Made by a program: the position numbers and the translations under genes. From a virus, in the IMG/VR virus record IMGVR_UViG_3300007960_000178, positions 1 through 24,634 of that record: 24,634 nt of DNA. One strand, 5' to 3'. Below are positions 9,701 through 16,764 of the stretch, piece after piece. The notes under the pieces are model-generated. The model saw only the letters and a list, made by a program, of their open reading frames with translations, did not search any database and was not told the DNA's origin. Each line of letters starts with the position of its first letter. Position 1 is the first letter of the stretch.

Positions 9701-10542
9701 CGGGATTCAACATGATTCGTAGATTTGAGAGACGTATAGCAAACGCATCTTTCTTATTAGATACAGCCAAACACTTCAAAGATGGTACTGGCAAAATGTC
9801 AGCAGCTCGTATGAAGGATATAGGATTAGACCCAGAGGATGCCCAGCTTAAACGTATCTTTAGAGATGTCGTAGAGTACGACGAACACGGTTTAGCAAAG
9901 AAGCTTAACCTAGACAAATGGCCAAAGGATGTACGTGAACGGTATCACTTAGCGATGTATCGAGACGATGCACAGATGGTACAGCAAACCATTGGTGGTG
10001 AGATGCCTGCATGGATTAACAAACCTTTAATGACAATCGTAGCACAGTTCAAGCAACAAGCTATACTTGCCAACAAGAAACAGTTAACCAGACAGATGCA
10101 ATTTGCCGACAAAGAGGCTACGCTTGCTGTTCTGATGAATACTGCAATGGCAGCTATGACACGTACAGCTAAGTTTGCAACGCTAGGAACAGGTGCATAC
10201 CTGTTGACAGGTGACGAGTCTGAGATAAGTAAGCCGTGGGAGAAAGACTACTTCCAAGCAGAGAAATACGTATCTACATTTGGGTTCTTCCCAGACATGG
10301 GTCATATTGCGTACAGTAGCTTCAAGGCATTTGACGAAGACCGTATGTCAGTAGAGACAGCAGCGGAAGGTATAGCATCAGAGATACCTATGTTAAGTTG
10401 GATGCGAGATTACTACACGTTAGGTACAGCAGATTCATTAGAGAAGAAAGCTGAGGCCGCTAAAGGTGTAGCTATACTCGGTAATATGCAATTTGCTGAT
10501 TTAATTTATAAGGGTATAGAAGCCCAGCTAGAGGATAAATAA
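6778..10542 (+). CDS. Large ejection protein, T7 gp16-like, with N-terminal staphylococcal-nuclease-like domain
   Basis: The product has 1254 residues (T7 gp16: 1318). Position, size and the long helical body identify it as the inner core/ejectosome protein that spans the cytoplasmic membrane during DNA entry. Residues about 5-100 do not look like the transglycosylase of T7 gp16. They match the SNase (thermonuclease) fold: DGDT (9-12), RVLGINTDE (21-29), GRDASDKAK (42-50) and GKFGRTLA (67-74). Set against SNase numbering, D21, R35, E43 and R87 correspond to D11, R21, E29 and R71; the calcium ligand D40 is replaced by N26. Hydrophobic stretches lie near residues 331-362 and 1137-1149. TAAGG at 6766-6770 precedes the start, and the stop overlaps the fibre gene as TAATG. 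The gp16-like role is confident; nuclease activity is an inference. Confidence 0.88.
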   Translation: MAQITKNTDGDTFRVDGTSTRVLGINTDESVAVNEDRNTQSGRDASDKAKIIAPVGTEVRTEEAGKGKFGRTLADVKIQTAKGEVDYGLVALDQSMSKYSIEYGKHPNPEQHDLFKEYFSQNAPYQYADYRELLDREEYATVAKNIDAFNIAHKQYEDGEISREAYEDAMYTAYGDGEKVARFRYQNMQWQRDFDMKQYDGSDRMAYDWAHQSKENREKYDLAIRNSHTGFRSNPEKDVGFWKSLAAGTETAFSMFNDIAVLNRYKDLSNARKYSDDKFDVSDEELVRGVPPEYHNLVMQEAEEYGDDSALQYRDNLLKSLQNEEDFNELPLATQIVTAIPAVLASPVTLATGGVVGTGVIKVTKTIDDIMAVGRLRNLRIPAKVVTWAAAGALETGASGTPRLGTDANFTSADMLNEMKYGAAFGVVVPAAMTGISNSAKRLQDYSARMKQAQQSIQRETEELAGRPPVTLEKPRIRVVSGGVIDPETAKVKSVHDMTREELAAESAKQIDHVLANFSELPYQRGKVSAAVDVATATQTKSLTQTMLESDSRVAKFIGSELLELPEGIGGTVVRQPTAALQQHSLRTRYLSDTQPIYHKLIGEYAGEHGKRGVGKMMAQHFDGQGSPLVNKFSRDVATVLEQRRQGKPVTVKSQAVLKMVDAFENSMSKMFDDLVDAGVSGFSKDRRVKNYFPQLWDNGAMRGAVTKYGEKRVQDVLAKGYLASKHNDIEDMVSAQSAAKSLLDKIKTDDLVDGALPTTVDARAKARLDIDTTVSDGELSIMDLMETDLSTVSAKYANRAAGRVALARKGITGDMDIDELRKRYIAEGQDPQLFDDTINLVMGRPTREGLDPALNEIKDAVSLSKMGGLGMAQAAEMGNVLSRAVLNLFSDPKVFKKIFSLAGESTQDKALMREIQALSGISNDVHLLDRQAVHLDRAALDEARNVRKLGYWIAGKASFGKYKAPAGYILGKVSGFNMIRRFERRIANASFLLDTAKHFKDGTGKMSAARMKDIGLDPEDAQLKRIFRDVVEYDEHGLAKKLNLDKWPKDVRERYHLAMYRDDAQMVQQTIGGEMPAWINKPLMTIVAQFKQQAILANKKQLTRQMQFADKEATLAVLMNTAMAAMTRTAKFATLGTGAYLLTGDESEISKPWEKDYFQAEKYVSTFGFFPDMGHIAYSSFKAFDEDRMSVETAAEGIASEIPMLSWMRDYYTLGTADSLEKKAEAAKGVAILGNMQFADLIYKGIEAQLEDK

Positions 10543-13064
10543 TGGCACAGACAATACGTACGCATCTGGGTACAGGGTCAGCCACCGTATACGATGTGAG
10601 TTTCGACTTAGGTTATCTAAGTCGTGACCACATCTACGTGTACCAAGGCGAAGACTACACACAGAATCAAATAGCGTTTACATGGGTAAGCAACACACAG
10701 ATACAGTGTACAGTACCAGTTAACGAAGGGTTCTACATACGTAGGGTAGTACCACGTAATGCACCGATAAACAACTATTCAGACGGTGCTATACTACGGG
10801 AGCGTAACCTAGACGCATCATTCGCACAGTCTCTAATGATACTAGAAGAGATACAAGACGGTTTCACAGGACTTGTACAATTCGACTTATCTGTACCACT
10901 AGACATGAACGGGCAACAAATACGCCAGTTAGCAGATGGTATAGAAGATGACGACGCGATTAACTTAGGACAAGCAAGGCGGGTATTCCAAGCCATTAAA
11001 GGTGGCGCAATCATAACGTACTCCGACCAAGCAGAGCCAACTGCCTCAGAGTACCCAGAAGGTACGAAGTGGTTAGTAATAGATACCAACGCAGAGTATA
11101 CCCAGATGGAAGGCTTTTGGGTAGAGGACGGGAAGGTAGGTGATAATGTTGACGTAACAGCGGCTAGTCATCTTACGTTAGCTCAGGCTCAGGCGAGTGA
11201 CTTGAAGGTTGGGCAGTATGTGCGGTTGACTGATTGCGGCAATACTCTGTATCAAGTTGTTGATGCTAGTGATACTGGCAAATACTATATCACAACTTTA
11301 GCTAGCGGTAGAAAGCTAGGGTTAATTGACAAGGAAATAAGCTGCTCTGGTCTCGGTATGACAGAAGGTGTTGGACAAGACAACTCAGCAGTGCTAAATG
11401 CGCTTGATACTTTCGACTGGGATTCGTTAGACGTGGACGGTTACTACGAGTTTACGTCTAATGTTGTTAATGTTATGCCTGACAGAAAGGTTAAATTACA
11501 TGGCTCTGGTGAACTGCATGGCGTTAGCGCTTATATCACTTTCCAAGGTCAACTTGTTGATTATGGTCAAATTATCAGCGCGGACGCTAAAGGTTCCAAG
11601 TATCTCGCTGTCACCAACACGGCTGGCCTATCAAGCGGTGACATAATTATAATCCACAATCAAAACGACTACAGCTATTCGCCTCACAGACCCGAGTATC
11701 ACGAAGGAGAGTTTAATGTAATCAAGAGCGTTGACGGTGTTAGCGTCCTCACAACAGAGAACTCTTTAAAAGCGTACTACGGGTCTTTAACAAACATTAA
11801 GATGTACAAACTAAACCCAGTTATCTTAGAGTGCGATACAAAAATAACTACTACAGGTTCAGCGATTTATGCGTTGGCCGTAAAGTATGGTGCTACATGC
11901 AAGTTCGACTCGCGTGCGAACATACGGGCAGAACTATCAGCGAACGCGGTTGGGGCTTTGTTGGTCGACAAGCTTTTTGGTTGCGAGTTCAAGGGCGGTA
12001 GATTCTTTAATGACGCTCCTGCTAACGGAACTCAATACGGCATTAATATATCAAGCTGCGCGAATGTTTATGGGTTCGGATTAGTTGAAGCTCACGCAGC
12101 TAGACACGGCATTGCTACTGGTTCGGATGGTACTTCTGGCGGAGTTCCTTGTGATAATATCTGGTTCCACAAAAGCCGTATTTCAAACGATGGGAACGCT
12201 ATCTACTCAGCGGACTTCCACGGTAACACTAGAAACAGTGGTTACGTGTCTTGTGAAATAGATAATGATGTTGGTATCGGCGGCGAAAATATCACAATTG
12301 ATGGCAACACTATAATCGCTAAGCGAGCTAATCCTCCGCTTGAGCTACAAGAGATTGTTGGCGGTGAAATCAGAATCACAAACAACATAGTTAAGCTTGG
12401 CGAGGGGTTCAACTTTAACACTTTAGTTGCGTTTAGCTCATCTACACTAAGTCAGAATGTTTCTAAAGACTTTAATCTGACACTCAAAGATAATGAGTTT
12501 GAACTAAACGCTGGAGTTACAGAGATTGTGACAATGCTATATAATCAAACTCTTGCAGTGAAATCCACGTTTACGTTCGACGGTTTTAGTCTGAGTGGAA
12601 ACACAAGCGGGTTAACTAAGTATGCTAGTTTAAACCGTCTTGGCGCTGGTTTAAATCCGTATCAAGTTCACATATCAGAGGATAAGTTTACTCTTGATGC
12701 ACCAGCATCATACGTTACTCTTTCTGGCTCTTTTGTTGGCACTAAGTTTAATCTCCCATCCCAAAGATGTCCGTCTGTACCTTTAACAATTCTGAGCGGA
12801 CAGAGCGAAAGCACAAAGGGCGGCAGCGGAGATACTGGAATTTACGTATGGGATTATGTAAATTATCCATCTATACCGCATATCAGTGTAGACCACACAG
12901 GTTGGGCGAGAGCTGGCGACCCTCAATTATTCATGGCGATAGAGACTGCCGCCTCAAACAGTTGCCAGATATTCTCTACAACGGCAGCAAACTCGATGAC
13001 GGTTGGGGCGGATAGAACTCTGACGATAAATGCAGAAGTCCGTTACAGTGGAGTTGTATTGTGA
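10542..13064 (+). CDS. Tail fibre/tailspike with T7 gp17-type N-terminal anchor
   Basis: The product has 840 residues (T7 gp17: 553). Residues 1-150 are the conserved gp17 virion-anchoring domain: an opening Y.VSFDLGYLSRDHIYVY, then RRVVPRNAPINNYSDG, and LRERNLDASFAQSLMILEEIQD. Residues about 206-260 form a small beta module (LTLAQAQASDLKVGQYVRLT) that recurs in the next gene. From about residue 270 the sequence looks like a right-handed parallel beta-helix, with repeated N-I-T-I-D-G-N-T-type turns (NITIDGNTII, IRITNNIVKL). This is typical of receptor-binding spikes, which often cleave surface polysaccharide; no catalytic residues can be named. Codon style changes near 11150 from GTA/GCA-rich to GTT/GCT-rich, suggesting that the distal part was acquired by exchange. 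Confidence 0.88.
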   Translation: MAQTIRTHLGTGSATVYDVSFDLGYLSRDHIYVYQGEDYTQNQIAFTWVSNTQIQCTVPVNEGFYIRRVVPRNAPINNYSDGAILRERNLDASFAQSLMILEEIQDGFTGLVQFDLSVPLDMNGQQIRQLADGIEDDDAINLGQARRVFQAIKGGAIITYSDQAEPTASEYPEGTKWLVIDTNAEYTQMEGFWVEDGKVGDNVDVTAASHLTLAQAQASDLKVGQYVRLTDCGNTLYQVVDASDTGKYYITTLASGRKLGLIDKEISCSGLGMTEGVGQDNSAVLNALDTFDWDSLDVDGYYEFTSNVVNVMPDRKVKLHGSGELHGVSAYITFQGQLVDYGQIISADAKGSKYLAVTNTAGLSSGDIIIIHNQNDYSYSPHRPEYHEGEFNVIKSVDGVSVLTTENSLKAYYGSLTNIKMYKLNPVILECDTKITTTGSAIYALAVKYGATCKFDSRANIRAELSANAVGALLVDKLFGCEFKGGRFFNDAPANGTQYGINISSCANVYGFGLVEAHAARHGIATGSDGTSGGVPCDNIWFHKSRISNDGNAIYSADFHGNTRNSGYVSCEIDNDVGIGGENITIDGNTIIAKRANPPLELQEIVGGEIRITNNIVKLGEGFNFNTLVAFSSSTLSQNVSKDFNLTLKDNEFELNAGVTEIVTMLYNQTLAVKSTFTFDGFSLSGNTSGLTKYASLNRLGAGLNPYQVHISEDKFTLDAPASYVTLSGSFVGTKFNLPSQRCPSVPLTILSGQSESTKGGSGDTGIYVWDYVNYPSIPHISVDHTGWARAGDPQLFMAIETAASNSCQIFSTTAANSMTVGADRTLTINAEVRYSGVVL

Positions 13065-13112
13065 TGACACTTCTCGCACTTTGCAAAACCACAATAAGAG
13101 GAAACTAATAAA

Positions 13113-14996
13113 ATGAATGTATATCCAGATTCCCCCTTCGTGGGGCAAGTGGTTTCGGTAGGCGGAACCAGAAAACAATGGGATGGTAGTAAGTGGATTA
13201 ACGTAACACACGGAAACCATGAACTACGTATTCAGGCAAGCGAGCGGGGTGACGTTGGTGTCACCCTAGCCGTTGCACAGGCGCTGGATTTAGACGTTGG
13301 CGATAAAGTTGTACTGACGGATTATGCAGGTGCTACTTACGAGGTGGTTGCGAATAGTGACACGGGCGGGCTATATAAGACATACAAGACAGGCTTTAAG
13401 TTTAAGTTGTCTGAAAGTATTCCTTCAACAAGACAAGCAGGACTCTTGCTAGACGGTAGTTTATCAGATATTGCACTTCTTGATTCACTCTTAAATGTGT
13501 TTAAAGAAGTAAGATTAAGCGCTGGCGTATATCCTCCGTACAACTTTAGTCAATCAGACTTGATACTACACTCAACTAAGGGTGTTGTTTTCACTTTACC
13601 GCCAAACACTGTTTCATCAATGGACACAGTACCTGTCAGCGCTATTGAGTTTAGTGGTAACAGGATAACTGTGGAAGGAGACATAGCAACAAACGGCAAT
13701 AGTACAACTAATGATTCAAGCGGTTACAATCTAAGCAACCGCAGAGGTGAGTTGCACGTATCTGGCGAAGACCTAAAAATAAATGGTTGGGTGCATACAC
13801 TAGATGCGCATTACGTAGGTGTCAGTTTTGGTAGTGAGCTTGACGATGCAATCAGACCACACATTGATGGTATACTAAACTACAAATCAAAAAGCTATAT
13901 AACGTCGTTCTGGAGTTGTTTGGAGTGGTCAGTTGGTGTAATCAAAAATAAAGATTTAACACAGGGATTTAATAATAGAGTCTATACTGGTAACGAGTCA
14001 TCATCAACCAAGGTCTGCGGGAGAGGTAGCATTGGCGCTATCCTAGGAAGAGGTACGTATTGCGTTTATGAGATACATACTGTAGGTTTACATGTTGGGT
14101 ATATGGATGTGGCTGGGTGGAAATCTGAAAATACTGTAGATTTAAGTTTTGATTTTGCTAGAAGCATAGACACTAACTTTGACGCTTGGGGTTTCGGGGC
14201 GACATACTCGCAAAACTTACAAGGTGGTAATGTGGTGGTAAATGGTTACCAAGGTACTCAACCTCGCGCGGTTCAGTTGTTTGGCTGTTCAGGCTCAATC
14301 AAATCTATAACTGTAGATAATAATCAAGCAGCTGTAAGCTGTGACATATATGAGATTTCTGACGGTTTCAAAATTGGAAACTTAGATTTAAACGGCAGAG
14401 ACGGAACTGCTACAGGGCTTAGGATGCAATCAGGCTTCATTAGAAAAGGTCTGGTGATAGAAAATCTTAACTCGCGCAATCATACAGGCTCTGACGCAGA
14501 AATAGCAGTATACGATCCAGAAAATATTAAAATCCTAAACGTAAATGAGGATATTAATATTTCCGCATCATACGACGAAATTAAGCGCAGAAACATTTAC
14601 AAAGAGGGGACAGATTTAGTGCAAATAACATCCGCATCAGGTACAGTTACACTAGCTGCGGATAATGATACACTAAGCTGGACGCAAGTAGGGCGCGACG
14701 TGACGGTTAAAGGTAGGCTTGCAATATCATCAGTAAGCTCTGCATCAGGGGCATTAAGAATAACTGGCTTAGATAATACACCGCTAGATTTGCCCGACTC
14801 ATCTAATGAAATACCAGTAACGTTGTATATCCAAGATTTAACGGGCAATCCATTAGGAGTTGTACAAGGATTGTTGGCGGAAGGGGCAACGGAAATAATT
14901 ATAACAAGACTAAATAACGGAACTACTGTCGATGACGTTGCAACTTATTTGCAAGCTGGTTCTAGAATTATACTCAGTTGTACTTATAGCGTATAA
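13113..14996 (+). CDS. Second tailspike/receptor-binding protein
   Basis: The product has 627 residues and no gp17-type anchor. It opens with a short YPDSPFVGQVVSVGGTRKQWDGSKW segment, like the head-binding peptides of secondary spikes, then a module at residues about 45-99 (LAVAQALDLDVGDKVVLTDY) homologous to that in the preceding fibre. The middle is beta-helix-like (ISAIEFSGN-type turns, ENTVDLSFDF, GNVVVNGYQG, SIKSITVDNNQ). The C-terminal 130 residues (DTLSWTQVGRDVTVKGRL onward) resemble a beta-sandwich trimerisation or carbohydrate-binding domain of phage fibres. AGAGGAAA at 13097-13104 serves the ATG at 13113. Codon use matches the distal part of the previous gene rather than the core virion genes, which points to joint acquisition. 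It probably attaches to the first fibre or the tail. Enzymatic activity is unknown. Confidence 0.8.
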   Translation: MNVYPDSPFVGQVVSVGGTRKQWDGSKWINVTHGNHELRIQASERGDVGVTLAVAQALDLDVGDKVVLTDYAGATYEVVANSDTGGLYKTYKTGFKFKLSESIPSTRQAGLLLDGSLSDIALLDSLLNVFKEVRLSAGVYPPYNFSQSDLILHSTKGVVFTLPPNTVSSMDTVPVSAIEFSGNRITVEGDIATNGNSTTNDSSGYNLSNRRGELHVSGEDLKINGWVHTLDAHYVGVSFGSELDDAIRPHIDGILNYKSKSYITSFWSCLEWSVGVIKNKDLTQGFNNRVYTGNESSSTKVCGRGSIGAILGRGTYCVYEIHTVGLHVGYMDVAGWKSENTVDLSFDFARSIDTNFDAWGFGATYSQNLQGGNVVVNGYQGTQPRAVQLFGCSGSIKSITVDNNQAAVSCDIYEISDGFKIGNLDLNGRDGTATGLRMQSGFIRKGLVIENLNSRNHTGSDAEIAVYDPENIKILNVNEDINISASYDEIKRRNIYKEGTDLVQITSASGTVTLAADNDTLSWTQVGRDVTVKGRLAISSVSSASGALRITGLDNTPLDLPDSSNEIPVTLYIQDLTGNPLGVVQGLLAEGATEIIITRLNNGTTVDDVATYLQAGSRIILSCTYSV

Positions 14997-15001
14997 ACAA
15001 A

Positions 15002-15016
15002 GGCGCTTAATGCGCC
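15002..15016 (+). terminator. GC-rich hairpin after the spike genes
   Basis: GGCGC at 15002-15006 pairs with GCGCC at 15012-15016 around TTAAT, a few bases after the second spike's stop. There is no U-tract on the + strand. Read from the - strand, the hairpin is followed by TTTGTTTAT, so it may be bidirectional or mainly stop antisense transcription. Confidence 0.4.
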
Positions 15017-15206
15017 CATTACTCGGAAACCAGAAGTTTATCCACAAGTTTCGGATTGTTACATAGTAGTACAGTAACAAACTCGTAGCCTTTCATAAGA
15101 GAGGCTACTATGATTGTTATTAGAATAGTTTTCAATCAAATTTTGATAGTCCTTATGAGGAACACACGAATCCTTCGTTGTTCTTCGTAGACAACAGGAG
15201 GATAAC
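15017..15206 (+). promoter_or_regulatory. Intergenic regulatory region before the lysis/terminase module
   Basis: This gene-free gap separates the spike module from the next operon. It holds a perfect TTATCCACA (DnaA-box consensus) at 15038-15046, a 7-bp hairpin 15085-15091/15102-15108 (GTAGCCT/AGGCTAC), an AT-rich palindrome 15135-15147 (ATCAAA-T-TTTGAT), and a 5-bp hairpin 15177-15181/15191-15195 just before the strong AGGAGG at 15196-15201. A phage promoter for the downstream genes is expected here, but no T7-consensus promoter could be recognised. Confidence 0.4.
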
Positions 15207-15446
15207 ATGGCTAGAAAGACAGCCAATTTGACGAGTAAAGAATATACTTCAAATACAACACTACCTGCCAACACAAACCGCACATACTTTTTTATAGTAA
15301 TGACAAGCGGTGCAGGTAGTGTAGAGTTTAACAATGGTGGTGGACAAGTGCCATTACTAGAGAACCAGTTTTACGAACCGTACATATGTCCGACAAGTGA
15401 GGTGACGATAGTTACTTCTGGGACATGTACCGTCGTGGAGGGTTAA
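15207..15446 (+). CDS. Small beta-rich phage protein, probably virion-associated
   Basis: The product has 79 residues. It is not a family that can be named with certainty. The sequence is rich in T, S, N, V and G with alternating hydrophobic residues (RTYFFIVMTSGAGSVEFNNG, EVTIVTSGTCTVVEG), which predicts a small beta-sandwich. The pattern of GAGSVEFNNGGGQVPL followed by a Y.P strand and a final beta-hairpin is seen in small decoration or fibre-tip proteins of phages; this is an inference. The start has an ideal AGGAGG 5 nt upstream. The next gene follows after 2 nt and its binding site (GGAGG at 15437-15441) lies within the last codons, so the two are probably translated together. Confidence 0.7.
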   Translation: MARKTANLTSKEYTSNTTLPANTNRTYFFIVMTSGAGSVEFNNGGGQVPLLENQFYEPYICPTSEVTIVTSGTCTVVEG

Positions 15447-15448
15447 CT

Positions 15449-15958
15449 ATGCCATATGGGGTTATGGGGACACAAGTGGCGCGGGAGTCTATAGGATTTG
15501 TAGACTATAACGATGCCTTAACAGCTATATCGCCGATAAGCGTACCAGCGACATTGACAGACACATTACTGACCAATGACACATTAGGCCCATTCACGAA
15601 CACTGCACATTTACCAGACAATGTGACTACTCTATGGGACAGTGTGGGAAACCTTTTTGATTTCACGGAATTAGTCCTAGGCAGTACAGTAGAAATCAGG
15701 CTAGACATAGCAGTTACCACGACCAGCCCTAATCAAGTAATAGAAATAGACTTAGAGCTAGGGGTAGGTGGTACAACGTACCAAATACCATTTGTGAGAA
15801 ACACATTCAAGGCTGTGGGGACACAAGAGGTAAATAGGTTTAATGGGATATACATGGGTGACACAAATACGCTTAATAATGGTGCAAGATTCCTTATTCG
15901 GAGTGACGGTGTTGCTACAGTACGTGTAAACGGTTGGTACTGTAAGATAACAAGGTAA
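15449..15958 (+). CDS. Putative virion structural protein (fibre-like beta domain)
   Basis: The product has 169 residues from the ATG at 15449, chosen because GGAGG at 15437-15441 is well spaced; the longer frame from 15425 would overlap the previous gene. The protein has a short N-terminal linker, a TLTDTLLTNDTLGPFTNTAH segment, then regular beta-strands (STVEIRLDIAVTTTSPNQVI, IDLELGVGGTTYQIPFV) and a closing GARFLIRSDGVATVRVNGWY. This looks like a jelly-roll/TNF-like domain used in head or tail fibres of podophages, often encoded near the spikes. It lacks a signal peptide or TM segment. It follows the 79-residue beta protein and precedes the holin. Exact virion location is unknown. Confidence 0.65.
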   Translation: MPYGVMGTQVARESIGFVDYNDALTAISPISVPATLTDTLLTNDTLGPFTNTAHLPDNVTTLWDSVGNLFDFTELVLGSTVEIRLDIAVTTTSPNQVIEIDLELGVGGTTYQIPFVRNTFKAVGTQEVNRFNGIYMGDTNTLNNGARFLIRSDGVATVRVNGWYCKITR

Positions 15959-15965
15959 TAATAAT

Positions 15966-16181
15966 ATGAGTAACAACGCAGTAAGCAGCGTGGTAATAGG
16001 TGTACCCGTAGTAAACGAGGCAACCAACGACGGTATCATTACTGCGTTGGAACTCGACCAGCTCGTATTCATGGGTATGACATGGGGTGCATGGTTGAAG
16101 GTAGGTATGTTCATAGCATTAGTTCTACTAATCATTGAGCGCACACTATCAATCTATAACAAGTGGCAAAAGACAGAGTGA
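15966..16181 (+). CDS. Holin, class-II type, T7 gp17.5-like
   Basis: The product has 71 residues; T7 gp17.5 has 67. It has a soluble N-terminal half, then MGMTWGAWLKVGMFIALVLL with a TM helix continuing to IIERTLSIYNKWQKTE. This mirrors T7 gp17.5 (GLSLNEWFYVAAIAYTVV, then a basic WKKANKE tail) in length, position and charge distribution. It would accumulate in the inner membrane and open lesions that release the endolysin, which is not encoded in this window. No ideal Shine-Dalgarno precedes the ATG (AAGGTAATAATA, AAGG 15952-15955). The following 28-codon membrane peptide starts 5 nt after the stop. Holin function is inferred from topology and gene order. Confidence 0.8.
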   Translation: MSNNAVSSVVIGVPVVNEATNDGIITALELDQLVFMGMTWGAWLKVGMFIALVLLIIERTLSIYNKWQKTE

Positions 16182-16186
16182 CGATT

Positions 16187-16273
16187 ATGACAGTCGGAGT
16201 ATTACTAACAATAGTGCTACTCTTGACAGTAGTACATCGTATAATAATGATATGGAAACTATTAAGGAAGTAA
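16187..16273 (+). CDS. 28-residue single-TM peptide between holin and TerS region
   Basis: The ATG at 16187 opens a 28-codon frame ending at TAA 16271-16273. It encodes an almost entirely hydrophobic helix (VGVLLTIVLLLTVV) followed by a basic, tryptophan-containing tail (HRIIMIWKLLRK). It fits exactly into the gap between the holin stop and the next start, which is 1 nt downstream. The ribosome binding site is weak (AGAGTGA in the holin end), so translation would depend on the holin. It might modulate the holin or act as a small membrane-lesion peptide. It matches no family I can name; the hydrophobic coding pattern is the main evidence. Confidence 0.5.
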   Translation: MTVGVLLTIVLLLTVVHRIIMIWKLLRK

Positions 16274-16274
16274 C

Positions 16275-16451
16275 ATGCAAATCCTATTAGCAGCAATTGT
16301 AGGTCTCTTTAAGAAGTTATTCTTGAAGATGGCCACAGAGAAGTTCTTAGTGTGGTTGTTCCTATGGGCAGGTAAGATGCTTGTGGAGTCTACAAAGACC
16401 ACTAAGGATGACGAGTTCTTTAAACAGGTAGAGAAGCTATTGAATGAGTAA
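16275..16451 (+). CDS. 58-residue small membrane-associated protein
   Basis: The ATG at 16275 follows AAGGAAG (16264-16270), an excellent binding site located inside the end of the 28-residue gene. The product starts with a hydrophobic segment (MQILLAAIVGLFKKLF), has a second apolar stretch (EKFLVWLFLWAGKMLV) and ends in a charged helix (STKTTKDDEFFKQVEKLLNE). The stop overlaps the TerS start by 8 nt. Similar short proteins with a KFLVWLFFW..K-type core and a KDDEFF tail are frequent beside lysis/terminase genes of phages, but no function is established that I can cite. It could be a peripheral membrane protein helping lysis; that is speculative. Confidence 0.75.
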   Translation: MQILLAAIVGLFKKLFLKMATEKFLVWLFLWAGKMLVESTKTTKDDEFFKQVEKLLNE

Positions 16452-16764
16452 GGCAACAGAACAAGCGCTCAGTGATTTACACGGAGCAGTTGCCAAAGTT
16501 CTAACAAAGCAAGTCCTCCGTGAAGAAGTAGTAACAGAGCTAGACGAAGAAGGTAACGTAGTAGAGACAGACGAGATGCAATATACTGCGTCACCTGCTC
16601 TACTAGCAGCAGCCATGAAGTTCTTGAAAGATAACGATATCACGGCAGACAAGAAGATAGATAAGAACATGGGCAGCTTAGCCGATGCATTATCACGGAA
16701 GCAGAAGCAATCACGACTGGTTGATGCAAGCGGTGCAGCAAGGTTATCAGTAGTAGGTGAGTAA
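16444..16764 (+). CDS. terS: Small terminase subunit, T7 gp18-like
   Basis: The product has 106 residues; T7 gp18 has 89. The segment SPALLAAAMKFLKDNDITAD followed by KKIDKNMGSLADAL parallels the gp18 family core (a SPQLYNAINKLLDRHKF-type helix followed by GGLAGAL). The N-terminal helix (MSKATEQALSDLHGAVAKVL) and an acidic loop (ELDEEGNVVETDE) precede it. TerS recognises the concatemer and recruits the large subunit. It overlaps the upstream 58-residue gene, and its stop TAA shares its last base with the TerL ATG (TAATG at 16762-16766). The pair is therefore translationally coupled. T7 places Rz/Rz1 (18.5/18.7) between these genes; they are missing here. Confidence 0.85.
   Translation: MSKATEQALSDLHGAVAKVLTKQVLREEVVTELDEEGNVVETDEMQYTASPALLAAAMKFLKDNDITADKKIDKNMGSLADALSRKQKQSRLVDASGAARLSVVGE

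Noticed and set aside
13064-13108. 14-codon frame overlapping the first fibre's stop
   Set aside because: No binding site of its own, and no hydrophobic or conserved character; it is probably spacer before the second spike's ribosome binding site.
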